From Bacillus massiliigorillae (lineage in GTDB: Bacteria; Bacillota; Bacilli; Bacillales; DSM-1321): a DNA stretch of 64,000 nucleotides. The stretch is from assembly GCF_000380245.2 (NCBI RefSeq), contig NZ_HG428745.1, forward strand, positions 187,015-251,014. The letters run 5' to 3'. Shown piece by piece: positions 26,201-34,857 of this stretch. Numbering within the stretch: position 1 is the first letter of the stretch; every line of letters starts with the position of its first letter. The notes under the pieces were generated by a model. It had not been told where the DNA came from, ran no database searches, and saw only the letters and a list, made by a program, of their open reading frames with translations. A program made the translations under genes and the position numbers.

Positions 26201-26439
26201 GTTTTTACACTATTTAAATTTCGTATCGCCTTCTCAATTGGCTGTGATACTTGATCATCTACTTGTTCTGGAGTAGCTCCAGGATAAACCGTAGTTACAC
26301 TTAACACTGGAATACTAATATCTGGAATACTTTCCATTTTCATTTTCAACCCAGAATACAAACCAGCTACGACTACAATAATCGTAATAAGCCAAACGGC
26401 TAGCTTATTTTTCAAGGTGAAATTAATAATACTATTCAT
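23284..26439 (-). CDS. RND-superfamily efflux pump (SwrC/AcrB type)
   Basis: A 1051-residue HAE1-like RND transporter with the complete two-fold structure: helix 1 near 10-30, a periplasmic-type domain (about 35-335) with a Q/G/A-rich insertion at 250-280, helices 2-6, a second large domain, helices 8-12. The proton-relay block VAIGRVVDDSIVVIENIYRR in TM4 has the paired aspartates. B. subtilis SwrC/YerP is the best-known Gram-positive relative and exports surfactin-like lipopeptides and other amphiphiles. It is divergent from a TetR regulator with three matching palindromes between them. No membrane-fusion protein gene is adjacent, as is usual for Firmicute members. Confidence 0.93.
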   Translation of the reverse strand: MNSIINFTLKNKLAVWLITIIVVVAGLYSGLKMKMESIPDISIPVLSVTTVYPGATPEQVDDQVSQPIEKAIRNLNSVKTVASTSYQNASSVQVEYEYGKNMDDAKKDIEDVLEALVLPDGVEDSTIDKMNINAFPILALSVANDKESLASLTNIVEDKIAPALEGLDGVSAVQVSGQQIDKVQLVYKEDKMKQLGLSQETVEGIIKGSDINVPLGLYTFKNKEKAVQVNGNITTIEDLKNMQIPVIPSSDSEAGQGAAQGPQGATGMSQAPAANQAGMAGIPTVKLSEIADIKEVGEAESISRTNGKEAIGISVVKSVDANTVDVANKVKDKMKDFEEDIEGLDVVTSFDQALPIEDSVKTMLSKALFGAGFAILIILLFLRDIRSTIISVVSIPLSLLIAVLLLKQMDITLNMMTLGAMTVAIGRVVDDSIVVIENIYRRMGNKNEKLTGGALIREATKEMFMPIMSSTIVTIAVFLPLGLVGGMVGELFLPFGLTMVFSLLASLFVAITIVPMLAHTMFKNGVKIKHEDHKPGKMAGGYKKILNWALNHKWITSGIAVLLLVGSLALIPLIGVSFMDMGEEKSMIVTFKPEPGVTMEEAEKITTDAEKYFLDRKDVEMVQMSLGGSNPMTPGNSTSAMFFINYDKDTKNFEKEKDEVIKGVQAKTDKGEWKSQDFGMTGTSNAIDMQVSGERMKDIEPVVKEVEDILKANKDIKKVDSSIAKTYDQYTFVADQEKLAKLGLTAGQISMALAPEREQPVLTTVEKDGEDLKVYVQKEKATYATLEDLQNKTITSPLGMTVKIKDVAKVEEATTSDTVNRRNGKIYVSVSGELKTDDVSAASQAIQKKIDKLDIPSKVDVSMGGVTADIQESFTQLGLAMLAAIAIVYLVLVITFGGGLAPFAILFSLPFTIIGALLALLISGETLSVSSMMGALMLIGIVVTNAIVLIDRVIHKEREGLSTREAILEAGVTRLRPILMTAIATIGALIPLALGLEGSGIISKSLGVTVIGGLISSTLLTLVIVPIAYEVTSKLTKKFTRKSSREMTKDM

Positions 26440-26571
26440 TGGTTCCCCCTTAATTATTTGTGCTGTTAGCTACATATTATGTATTTCTCTATTCTAGCCA
26501 TTTATACTATTATTGAAACTAACTGAGCACTCTTTTTAGAATTCTTTGTTAATTGATACTCAAACTATAAT

Positions 26572-26581
26572 TGACTGGTCA
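26572..26581. promoter_or_regulatory. TGAC-GTCA palindrome, candidate TetR site
   Basis: TGACTGGTCA, the same motif as the two copies near the TetR gene, placed about 130 bases before the RND pump start. Confidence 0.45.
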
Positions 26582-26755
26582 TCCAATTTCAAATGATAGC
26601 ACTTGAAATAATGCTAATAAATGTAAATTTTCCGAACTTTTTCGCAAAGTAGTAATACTTCAAGAATCATTACTGGTATAATTATAGTTATTTGTATTTA
26701 AAGACTTTCTTCTAAAACTTTTCATATGTATTTCACGATTACAACACTTTCGCAT

Positions 26756-26798
26756 TGACCAACTAGTCATAATCATTAATAATATAACTGACCAGTCA
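26756..26798. promoter_or_regulatory. Two TGAC-GTCA palindromes, candidate TetR operator
   Basis: TGACCAACTAGTCA (26756-26769) and TGACCAGTCA (26789-26798) lie 33 bases apart, just before the tetR gene. With the copy at 26572, three related TGAC..GTCA motifs occupy this divergent promoter region, fitting autoregulation plus control of the RND pump. Confidence 0.55.
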
Positions 26799-26858
26799 TT
26801 CACATGTCAATAACTACTGTTCTAATTTATTTTTCTTTTACATTTGGAGGTATATCGT

Positions 26859-27716
26859 ATGAAAGAAAAGGAAAAGTTAATTATGCAGTCATCCATGAAA
26901 TTATTCGCCCAAAAGGGATTTTCCTCTACTTCAATTCAAGAAATAGCAACTGATGCAGGAATTTCAAAAGGATCTTTTTATCTCTACTACAAATCAAAAG
27001 AAGCCTTACTTGTAGCCATTTTTAATTATTTTTCTCATAAATTTAATGAAGATATAGAAGTGATTAAAAAGAAACAACTACCTCCTCGAGAAACTTTTGT
27101 TGCAGAGATGATTGCACAATTTCATACATTTCTTGAACATAAAGATTTTATTATCATGCATGCCCGAGAAAGCGTCATTCCAGCCAATGAAGAAATTTCT
27201 CATATGATTAACACAACACGAGCAAAGCTGATTCATTCTTTAAGAGGTACACTACTATCCATTTACGGAGAAGAGATTAAACCATACTTATTATCATTAA
27301 CTATTCTAGTCGAAGGAATTTTCCAATCGCACTTAGAAGTATTGTTATTTAGTAAACCTCAATTAGAATTGAATCAATTAGCGCATTACATGTTAAAACG
27401 AACTGATGATGTAGCACAGGGGCTAATGAAGTCTAATGAAGAACCTTTACTAACGGATGCTACTGTAAATTATCCCCCATTTTGTTCTTCTTATTTGGAA
27501 CAGGTAACTAAAGATACCGTTTTACAATCATTGGAGAAAGCAAAGCATAAATGGCATCACATGGAAGATATTCTTATTACACTTGAGGTTCTAGAAGAAG
27601 AAATAAACAAAAGTAATCCGAGAAGTCCCGTTATACAAGGTATGCTCGGTAATTTGAAGAAAGAAAATGATTTCGATGATCTTCATCATCAAATTAGTAA
27701 ACTATTTCATATATAA
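26859..27716 (+). CDS. TetR-family regulator of the RND pump
   Basis: A 285-residue TetR protein. The helix-turn-helix is TSIQEIATDAGISKGSFYLY at about residues 29-48. The C-terminal region is longer than usual (about 90 extra residues after a normal ligand domain), as in the YerO-type regulators paired with YerP/SwrC pumps. The ATG at 26859 has GGAGG eight bases upstream. It is divergent from the RND gene and probably represses it until a substrate binds. Confidence 0.88.
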   Translation: MKEKEKLIMQSSMKLFAQKGFSSTSIQEIATDAGISKGSFYLYYKSKEALLVAIFNYFSHKFNEDIEVIKKKQLPPRETFVAEMIAQFHTFLEHKDFIIMHARESVIPANEEISHMINTTRAKLIHSLRGTLLSIYGEEIKPYLLSLTILVEGIFQSHLEVLLFSKPQLELNQLAHYMLKRTDDVAQGLMKSNEEPLLTDATVNYPPFCSSYLEQVTKDTVLQSLEKAKHKWHHMEDILITLEVLEEEINKSNPRSPVIQGMLGNLKKENDFDDLHHQISKLFHI

Positions 27717-27730
27717 GCACTCATTCCTAC

Positions 27731-27762
27731 CCTTTCATAAAATTTTTTTGAAAGGGTTTTTA
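27731..27762 (+). terminator. Intrinsic terminator of tetR
   Basis: CCCTTTCA/TGAAAGGG stem followed by TTTTTA. From 27763 to 28022 there is no further gene; a TATAAT -10 box at about 27925 probably belongs to the asparagine synthetase promoter. Confidence 0.7.
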
Positions 27763-28022
27763 TCATGTAAATAAGAGAACCTTATAATAGAATTCAAATT
27801 ATTACCTTTCACTTCAATAATTCATCCTGAAAAACACTCTTCTTCAATATTTTTCTAATGAAAAGTTTAGCATTTGTTGTTAGTCTAAAACGGTTATAAC
27901 ATTAGTCCTTATCCGATACATATGTTATAATCAAAAATTGGATACTCATTTTGAGTATTCTATCCTACATTAGACATAACAGAAAAAAGTTCTTAAATAT
28001 ATTATCTAGGTTGGTGACTACT

Positions 28023-29915
28023 ATGTGCGGATTTATTGGCTGCATTCACAATAAAAAAAATACTACTGATGAGCAGTTATTCAAACAAATGAACGCTGTA
28101 ATTACTCATAGAGGACCTGATGATGAAGGTTACTACTTTGATGAGCATATTAATTTTGGTTTTAGAAGACTAAGCATCATCGACGTTGAAAGTGGACATC
28201 AACCACTATCATATGAAAACGAAAGATATTGGATTATCTTCAATGGAGAAGTATACAACTATATTGAATTAAGAAAAGAATTAGAAGAGCAAGGCTATAC
28301 ATTTGCAACAGATTCTGATACGGAAGTAATCATTGCTTTATATAGCGCTCTTAAAGAAGAATCAGTAAAAAAATTAAGAGGTATGTTTGGTTTCCTTATT
28401 TGGGACAAGCTAGAAAAGAAATTATTTGGAGCACGTGATCATTTTGGTATCAAACCTTTCTTCTATGTAGAAAAAGGAGATACTACGTATTTTGCTTCTG
28501 AGAAAAAGAGCATCTTACTGGCAATGGACGGTGAGCTAGATCATGACTCTCTACAGAACTATTTAAGTTTCCAATATGTACCTGAACCAGATACAATGAC
28601 TTCGGAAATCCACAAATTAGAGCCAGGACACTATTTCACAAAAAAACCTGGATGCAAAATGCAGATTCAAAGCTATTGGAAGCCTAAGTTCAACGCTACA
28701 CAAACAGCTGAATCACAAATTATTACAGATATCCGTAATGTTTTAATGGATTCTGTAAATGTGCATATGCGAAGCGATGTTCCAGTTGGATCATTCCTTT
28801 CTGGTGGAATTGACTCATCCATCATTGTTTCAATCGCAAAACAGTTCAATCCTAACTTAAAAACATTCTCTGTTGGTTTCGAACGAGATGGCTTTAGCGA
28901 AATTAATGTAGCGAAAGAAACAGCTGACGCTCTTGGTTTAGAAAACATTAGCTATGTGATTTCGCCAGAAGAGTACATGAAGGAACTTCCAAAGATTATT
29001 TGGCATATGGATGATCCATTAGCAGATCCTGCTGCTATTCCTTTATACTTCGTAGCTCGTGAAGCTCGAAAACACGTTACTGTTGTTCTTTCTGGTGAGG
29101 GTGCAGATGAATTATTCGGTGGCTATAACATCTATAGAGAACCTGAATCATTAAAAATGTTCAATCATATCCCAAGACCACTTAAGAGCGTTTTAAAACA
29201 ATTAAGTGCGATTTTACCAGACGGTGTAAAAGGAAAAAGCTTCATTGAACGTGGTGTTACACCATTAGAAGAACGTTATATCGGTAATGCAAAAATGTTT
29301 GAAGAAAAAGAGAAGCAAATTTTATTGAAAAATTATTCTCCAAACCTTGAATATAATAAAATTACCGAATCTATTTACAAACAATCAGCTGGTTATGATC
29401 CCGTAGCTAAAATGCAACATTTAGATATGCATACTTGGTTACGTGGTGATATTTTATTAAAAGCTGACAGAATGACAATGGCGAATTCACTTGAATTACG
29501 TGTACCATTCTTAGATAAAGAAGTATTTGATGTAGCATCTAAAATCCCTATGGATATGAAGATTGCTAACAACACAACAAAATACATTCTTCGTAGAGCA
29601 GCTGAAGGTATCGTACCTGACCATGTATTGAATAGAAAGAAACTTGGCTTCCCTGTTCCAATTCGTCATTGGTTAAAAGACGAGATGAACGAGTGGGCTA
29701 AAAATATTATCCGTACTAGTGACACAGATCATATCTTCAATAAGCAAGAAGTACTTAACTTATTAGAAGAACATTGTGCTAATAAGAAAGATAATAGCCG
29801 AAAAATCTGGACAATTCTTGTGTTTATGATTTGGCACCAAATCTACATTGAGCGTATTTATGATTTCGAATCAGAATATAATGTGGATCGTAAACAAGTA
29901 GTAGCTTCTAAATAA
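28023..29915 (+). CDS. asnB: Glutamine-hydrolysing asparagine synthetase
   Basis: A 630-residue enzyme making asparagine from aspartate, glutamine and ATP. The start at 28023 is fixed by biology: the catalytic Cys must be residue 2, and MCGFIGCIHN begins there. Glutamine-amidotransferase motifs (ITHRGPDDEGY, FNGEVYNY) fill residues 1-200, and the synthetase domain has the ATP pyrophosphatase loop SGGIDSS (in VGSFLSGGIDSSIIVS) and the LSGEGADELFGGY motif. It is monocistronic, with a terminator at 29925. In B. subtilis such single genes include asnB, asnH and asnO (sporulation), and the paralogue cannot be assigned here. Confidence 0.93.
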   Translation: MCGFIGCIHNKKNTTDEQLFKQMNAVITHRGPDDEGYYFDEHINFGFRRLSIIDVESGHQPLSYENERYWIIFNGEVYNYIELRKELEEQGYTFATDSDTEVIIALYSALKEESVKKLRGMFGFLIWDKLEKKLFGARDHFGIKPFFYVEKGDTTYFASEKKSILLAMDGELDHDSLQNYLSFQYVPEPDTMTSEIHKLEPGHYFTKKPGCKMQIQSYWKPKFNATQTAESQIITDIRNVLMDSVNVHMRSDVPVGSFLSGGIDSSIIVSIAKQFNPNLKTFSVGFERDGFSEINVAKETADALGLENISYVISPEEYMKELPKIIWHMDDPLADPAAIPLYFVAREARKHVTVVLSGEGADELFGGYNIYREPESLKMFNHIPRPLKSVLKQLSAILPDGVKGKSFIERGVTPLEERYIGNAKMFEEKEKQILLKNYSPNLEYNKITESIYKQSAGYDPVAKMQHLDMHTWLRGDILLKADRMTMANSLELRVPFLDKEVFDVASKIPMDMKIANNTTKYILRRAAEGIVPDHVLNRKKLGFPVPIRHWLKDEMNEWAKNIIRTSDTDHIFNKQEVLNLLEEHCANKKDNSRKIWTILVFMIWHQIYIERIYDFESEYNVDRKQVVASK

Positions 29916-29924
29916 TAATGAGTA

Positions 29925-29958
29925 AGAGACCTTTCCTATTTGGAATGGTCTCTTTTTT
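29925..29958 (+). terminator. Intrinsic terminator of the asparagine synthetase gene
   Basis: AGAGACC/GGTCTCT stem with a TTTTTTTC tail. Confidence 0.85.
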
Positions 29959-30064
29959 TCTCTTATATACAAATCACAACTTCATCGTCACTTGTTAATG
30001 TATACTGGAATTAATTTGATTTTTTTAAAATATTATTCCTTATTCCTGATAGGAGCGTTTACAG

Positions 30065-31111
30065 ATGACTTTACTTTCGATTAAACAATTAGAAAAAAGA
30101 AATGGAAACAACGTGTTATTTCCTCCCTTTGATTTAGACATCCATAAAGGGGAAATAGTAGCTATTCATTGTAATGCTGAAGTAGGGTTTCAGCTAATCC
30201 AAATGATGATAGGTAAATTACCCGTTTCAAATGGGGAAATGATTATGTTTGATCTCCCTTTCAATACAAATTATAAAAAACTATGTAAACATATTGGTAT
30301 CGTTTTATTGCATGATTCAGCTTATGAGCGACTCACACCTAAAGATTATTTACTATTTTTCCAAGGTTTATATCATTCTTCTACAAATATTGACAGTATT
30401 CTACAAAAAGTTGGTCTACATGAAAAACGAAGACAAACGATTAAAAAACTTACATATTCTGAGATAAAACGACTGAATATTGCGCGGGCAATAATTCATC
30501 AACCAGAACTTATTATAATGGAAGAACCCGATCAAAATGTGGATTTAGAAACCAAACTGATTATTAAACGATTAATTGATGAACTGGCTTCGAAGAATCA
30601 TGCTATTCTCATTACCACTAGCAATATGGAAAGTGCCATTTCATTAGCCAATAAAGTTTTTCGTTTAAATGACAGTGGATTAAAACAACAAGATATTGTT
30701 GATGAAGAAATAGATACTATGATAGAAACTGAAATTCTTAAAGATCAACCAACAGAGATGATTAGTCAACCACTCCGCTTTGATAAAATCCCGGCTAAAG
30801 TAAATGATAAATTGATTCTTTTTGACCCAACTGAAATAGATTATATTGAAAGCCGTGATGGTATTTCTCACCTTTTCATTAAAGGGGACGAGTACCCTTG
30901 TACCTTCACTCTTACAGAACTTGATGAGCGCTTGCACGCATTTGGCTTCTTTCGATGCCATCGTTCATACATTGTCAACTTACAAAAAGTACGAGAAGTG
31001 ATTAGTTGGACACGAAACAGCTATAGTTTAATTTTAGAAGATCCAAAGAAAAGCTCCATACCTTTATCTAAAGGTAAAATGAGTGAACTGAAACACATCA
31101 TTGGCATGTAA
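30065..31111 (+). CDS. Degenerate ABC ATPase fused to a LytTR DNA-binding domain
   Basis: A 348-residue fusion. Residues 1-225 follow an ABC ATPase, but Walker A reads HCNAEVGFQ, without the GxGK core, and the signature position reads LTYSEIKR instead of LSGGQ. Walker B is recognisable (LIIMEEPDQNVD) although followed by a changed D-loop. Residues about 255-348 are a LytTR domain (DYIESRDGISHLFIKGDEYP, FFRCHRSYIVNL). ATP hydrolysis is therefore unlikely; ATP sensing or dimer formation remains possible. It lies upstream of an intact ABC-2 transporter, and a 21-bp-phased direct repeat stands before that transporter, so it is probably its regulator. Confidence 0.85.
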   Translation: MTLLSIKQLEKRNGNNVLFPPFDLDIHKGEIVAIHCNAEVGFQLIQMMIGKLPVSNGEMIMFDLPFNTNYKKLCKHIGIVLLHDSAYERLTPKDYLLFFQGLYHSSTNIDSILQKVGLHEKRRQTIKKLTYSEIKRLNIARAIIHQPELIIMEEPDQNVDLETKLIIKRLIDELASKNHAILITTSNMESAISLANKVFRLNDSGLKQQDIVDEEIDTMIETEILKDQPTEMISQPLRFDKIPAKVNDKLILFDPTEIDYIESRDGISHLFIKGDEYPCTFTLTELDERLHAFGFFRCHRSYIVNLQKVREVISWTRNSYSLILEDPKKSSIPLSKGKMSELKHIIGM

Positions 31112-31118
31112 ACCTTAC

Positions 31119-31149
31119 TCCATTCAACATAGCATACGATCCATTCATC
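31119..31149 (+). promoter_or_regulatory. Candidate LytTR operator
   Basis: Direct repeat TCCATTCAAC (31119) and TCCATTCATC (31140), start-to-start distance exactly 21 bases. LytTR regulators bind two direct repeats about two helical turns (21-22 bp) apart. The site is about 115 bases before the ABC ATPase start. Confidence 0.5.
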
Positions 31150-31265
31150 TTGATTTAATCTCTTTTCACATAGAATATAAGGCACTAACTCCTTACACAT
31201 CATAAACTTAGGTTAACAAAGCGAGACAGCCTACAAAGGAAACTTGTGAAAAAGGAGTTATGGAG

Positions 31266-32114
31266 ATGGAAAATATCATTGAAGTTAAAGAACTTATGAA
31301 AACCTTTCAAAACAAAACAGCATTAAAAGATGTGACCTTTACTATTAAAAAAGGAGAAACATTTGGATTATTAGGGCCAAGTGGTTCTGGAAAAACAACT
31401 ACCATAAAAATATTAACTGGACAGCTACTTCCAACACATGGAGATGTATCAGTTTTCAATAATAGCTTAAAGTATTTAAATAAGCCCTCTACAATGAAGC
31501 GAATTGGCATTTTAACAGATAATAGTAGCTTGTACGAACGTTTGACAATTTTCGACAACTTATCATTATATTGCGATCTTTACGATGTAAATAAAAAGCG
31601 GATTGATGAAGTATTAGAAACTGTAAATTTACTAAATGAAAAGAAAACAATCGTGTCCAAATTATCTAAAGGTATGAAGCAACGAGCAATTTTAGCTCGT
31701 GCCATCCTCCACAAGCCTGATTTATTATTTTTAGATGAACCAACATCTGCTTTAGATCCGACAAATACGAAACAAATTCATGAGGGACTAAAACGTTTGA
31801 ATGAGCAAGGTACAACTATTTTTCTTACTACACATGATATGCATGAAGCAGAAACCATTTGTGATCGAATCGCCTTTCTCCATAATGGAGAAATACAACT
31901 AATGGATACACCAAAAAATGTACGTGTACACTATGCTAAACCAACAGTGGAATTATTATTAACAAACAATCGACTAGTAACTGTACCTAAAAATCCAGAG
32001 GGTGCCCAAGAAATTCAACGCTATATGAATAATGGAGAATTATTAACGATGCATTCTAACGAACCAACATTAGGAGATATATTCGTGCAATTAACAGGGA
32101 GGAACTTATCATGA
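31266..32114 (+). CDS. ABC transporter ATP-binding protein, intact
   Basis: About 282 residues with Walker A GPSGSGKTT, signature LSKGMKQR, Walker B LLFLDEPTSALDP and the H-loop LTTHDMHE, so it should hydrolyse ATP. The ATG at 31266 is 8 bases after GGAG; the ATG at 31260 is too close. After residue 210 there is an extra C-terminal segment like those in YhcH/CcmA exporters. The permease start overlaps its stop by four bases. The upstream degenerate ATPase-LytTR protein is its likely regulator. Confidence 0.92.
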   Translation: MENIIEVKELMKTFQNKTALKDVTFTIKKGETFGLLGPSGSGKTTTIKILTGQLLPTHGDVSVFNNSLKYLNKPSTMKRIGILTDNSSLYERLTIFDNLSLYCDLYDVNKKRIDEVLETVNLLNEKKTIVSKLSKGMKQRAILARAILHKPDLLFLDEPTSALDPTNTKQIHEGLKRLNEQGTTIFLTTHDMHEAETICDRIAFLHNGEIQLMDTPKNVRVHYAKPTVELLLTNNRLVTVPKNPEGAQEIQRYMNNGELLTMHSNEPTLGDIFVQLTGRNLS

Positions 32115-32818
32115 CATTTTCAATGAAACGTGTTCAAGCTATATTTACAAAAGATTATAAAGATTTAATGAAGAATTATTATGTACTTTTCAACCCTCTT
32201 TTCCCACTTCTTATTGCATTATGGGTAGGAAAAACAGGTAATACAACTTCAACACAAATGGGTTTCTTGTTTAACTTTGCTCTTGTAATGACGGCAATCT
32301 ATGTTCAAGCTGCAATAGTTGCAGAAGAAAAAGAAAAAAATACATTGCGTGGTTTACTTTTATCACCAGCCAGTACAACTGAAATCATGCTCGGCAAAAG
32401 TTTATTAACCACTTTTGTAACATTTATAACGTTAATTGCATCTATCTTTTTATCTGGATATAAAATTACAAATCTATTATGGTTTACTATTGCTATTTTA
32501 TTATGTTTAATCACTTATATTGCTCTTGGAACAATACTTGGTCTACTTTCAAGAAGCGTCATGGAATCTTCTCTTGTAGGAATTCCTTTTATGTTCATAT
32601 TCTGTGCTAGTTCTTTAATTATGCCAATGATTGATAATGAAATACTAAAAAAAATTATAGCCAGCTTACCAAACAGTCACTTAGAAGCAGCACTTGATTC
32701 CTTAAATGGCAATACAAGCCTCAGTAGCATAAGTGAACATATTATCAACCTACTTATTTGGGGCATTGTTTGTATCGCTATCACACTTGTTATTTATAAA
32801 AAACGTCGCTTTGATTAA
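32111..32818 (+). CDS. ABC-2 type permease
   Basis: A 235-residue membrane protein with six predicted helices, beginning ATGA on the ATPase stop codon. The segment AAIVAEEKEKNTLRGLLLSP is the cytoplasmic coupling region typical of ABC-2 exporters. It pairs with the intact ATPase; the cargo may be a drug, peptide or lipid. Confidence 0.9.
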   Translation: MTFSMKRVQAIFTKDYKDLMKNYYVLFNPLFPLLIALWVGKTGNTTSTQMGFLFNFALVMTAIYVQAAIVAEEKEKNTLRGLLLSPASTTEIMLGKSLLTTFVTFITLIASIFLSGYKITNLLWFTIAILLCLITYIALGTILGLLSRSVMESSLVGIPFMFIFCASSLIMPMIDNEILKKIIASLPNSHLEAALDSLNGNTSLSSISEHIINLLIWGIVCIAITLVIYKKRRFD

Positions 32819-32902
32819 TAAAGTACGTAAACTCTATAACCTTTAACTAAATTGTAATATAATGGAATTATAGTTTGTAGCTTGCATGAAAGGAGAATAA
32901 CT

Positions 32903-33202
32903 ATGCCTACATGTCAAAATTGTCATTTCAAGTGGAGCTGGGTAACTACTTTCAAAAGGATGTTTACTTTTAAAGCCGGCATAATATGCCCGCATTGCCA
33001 ACACACACAATATGTAACAACAAAAGCACGAAATAGAACTTCTTTAATTGGAATGAGCCCATTGTTCAGCCTTGTGCCCTTATCATTATTTAATCCATCC
33101 ATCAGTATTAAACTAACAATTGAAGTTCTATTATTTATCATTGCAATTCTTATAGTGCCTTTATTTTATAAGCTAAGTAATAAAGAAGAACCATTATTTT
33201 AG
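32903..33202 (+). CDS. CXXC-20-CXXC zinc-ribbon membrane protein
   Basis: About 99 residues. Two cysteine pairs, CQNC near residue 4 and CPHC near 32, have the spacing of the TIGR04104 (cxxc_20_cxxc) family. Two membrane helices follow (MSPLFSLVPLSLF and IEVLLFIIAILIVPLFY). The start at 32903 is preceded by AAGGAGA. The function of the family is unknown. A bidirectional terminator follows at 33207. Confidence 0.8.
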   Translation: MPTCQNCHFKWSWVTTFKRMFTFKAGIICPHCQHTQYVTTKARNRTSLIGMSPLFSLVPLSLFNPSISIKLTIEVLLFIIAILIVPLFYKLSNKEEPLF

Positions 33203-33206
33203 AAAA

Positions 33207-33257
33207 GCAAAAAAAGGATAGTTTGAGCAGAAATCATCTGCTTCAGCTATCCTTTTT
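33207..33257. terminator. Bidirectional intrinsic terminator
   Basis: AAAAAAAGGATAG..GCAGA / TCTGC..CTATCCTTTTT. It serves the CXXC gene and possibly the convergent XRE gene. Confidence 0.75.
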
Positions 33258-33337
33258 ATCCAGCTTGTACTCTTATGTATTATAATATCAGCTGTGATTT
33301 AACAACTGAACTCTATCATTATTACTATCGAATTTAA

Positions 33338-34198
33338 TTACTTATAAACCTTCGCAACATTACGATTCTTATTGTTACTAAAATTGCCTATCCAAATAAG
33401 TATAATAGCTATTACAACCAATATCCCATACGATAAAAAATCCCATATATTTATTGAAGGCTGTTCGACAAATTGACTTACAACATAATTAATCATGAAA
33501 GTAACAGGAATAGCAGATAAAACGACAATAGCAGATGCCATCCATCTTCTTGTTTTCATTAATGAGAATAAAATATAAATGCACCATAAATAGACTATCG
33601 CAATAGCAGATACACGAATTCCGATTGGCATCAATAATTCAGCGCTACCGATAATTTTATCCAACACAAAAAGAAAAGGTATGATTATAATACTAAGTAC
33701 TGCAAGTGATACACGTATCCCTCTTCTTTCATACTGAAATAATGGCATAATAATAAGCCATGCAAAAATAATGGAGCTAATCGGATATAATGACCATGTC
33801 AAAGTACCAGTAATCGCAAAATCACAAATGACACAAACAATCATACCAAGTAAAAACATCACTGATATAATATTCTTCCCTATAGTTCGTATGTTTCTAA
33901 ATTTACTGCGTGTAGATTTATCTGCATAATGCAATGCCTTTTCCACAACTACTTCCGCTTCACGGACAACTTCATGAACTGATGTATTACTCCGTTCACC
34001 ATTTAACAGCTCATTTGTTGTTACTCCAAATATTTCTGCTAGTGGGGATAAAAGTGATATATCAGGATAACTCAATCCTCGTTCCCATTTCGAAACTGCT
34101 TTATCCGTTATATTTAATTTCTCGGCTAATTGTTTCTGTGTCATATTGTGCGACTTTCTGAGTTCTAAAATAAACTTAGCCATTGCCTCATTATTCAT
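33338..34198 (-). CDS. XRE-family regulator with membrane domain
   Basis: A 286-residue protein. Residues 1-65 are a Cro/CI-type helix-turn-helix (MTQKQLAEKLNITDKAVSKW). After a linker, residues 105-285 contain about six membrane helices. Such membrane-bound XRE proteins occur in many Firmicutes, often sensing envelope stress or an associated transporter. The start at 34198 has AAAGGACGG upstream. It is followed on the plus-strand side by no partner I can name. The target genes are unknown. Confidence 0.85.
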   Translation of the reverse strand: MNNEAMAKFILELRKSHNMTQKQLAEKLNITDKAVSKWERGLSYPDISLLSPLAEIFGVTTNELLNGERSNTSVHEVVREAEVVVEKALHYADKSTRSKFRNIRTIGKNIISVMFLLGMIVCVICDFAITGTLTWSLYPISSIIFAWLIIMPLFQYERRGIRVSLAVLSIIIIPFLFVLDKIIGSAELLMPIGIRVSAIAIVYLWCIYILFSLMKTRRWMASAIVVLSAIPVTFMINYVVSQFVEQPSINIWDFLSYGILVVIAIILIWIGNFSNNKNRNVAKVYK

Positions 34199-34309
34199 CT
34201 TAAACACCGTCCTTTCTCTTACTATTTTAGTACTAATACACAAGATAACAATCGACTAATTGTAGAATTTAGCAAAGTAAACGAGTGGTAGAGTCTACTT
34301 TATGTCATT

Positions 34310-34585
34310 TTAACGTAATGTTTTGACACCTAAATACTCTTCATCCTTTTTAACATATATATCGTATTGTGTTTGATCAACAAAACGTTCTGTCCTACTC
34401 TCAAAGCCTCTAAATGGAACTTTGACTTTATACTTAACTCCCTTTGCTTTTAATTTTGCAATTATCTTGAAGTATTCTTCATTACCAAATACAGAATAGA
34501 TTAATACCCAATTTCTATTAGAGAAAAACCGAACTAATGAAATAATCATACATACTAATATAAAAACTGTAATTGCCATATACAT
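34310..34585 (-). CDS. Small membrane-anchored protein, unknown
   Basis: A 91-residue protein with one N-terminal helix (MAITVFILVCMIISLVRFF) and a basic soluble domain containing NEEYFKIIAKLKAKGVKYKV and DQTQYDIYVKKDEEY. It resembles the DUF2007-like putative signal-transducing fold in pattern, but I am not certain. AGGAGTG lies 8 bases before the ATG. It has its own transcript next to the XRE gene. Confidence 0.6.
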   Translation of the reverse strand: MYMAITVFILVCMIISLVRFFSNRNWVLIYSVFGNEEYFKIIAKLKAKGVKYKVKVPFRGFESRTERFVDQTQYDIYVKKDEEYLGVKTLR

Positions 34586-34779
34586 TGCAGTGTCACTCCT
34601 AAGAGATATATTTATATTAAAATTCTATAATAATCAATAAATTCCTTTTTGGGGATATTATTTCTTAATGATTAGATAAAGGATAATGTTATCCAATCAT
34701 ACTTTTATATGTATGAGAGGTGGTTCGTTTTTATTTATTTTATAGAATGAAACGTAAACTGTGCTCAACTAAAAATACA

Positions 34780-34832
34780 AAAAGAGGCTATCCAAAAAGT
34801 GATTGAAAATCGCTTTTGGAATAGCCTCTTTA
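34780..34832 (-). terminator. Intrinsic terminator of the dehydrogenase gene
   Basis: AAAAAGAGGCTATCCAAAA/TTTTGGAATAGCCTCTTT inverted repeat, functional on either strand. Confidence 0.8.
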
Positions 34833-34857
34833 AAATAATAAAATTTCTGTTTCGCTA

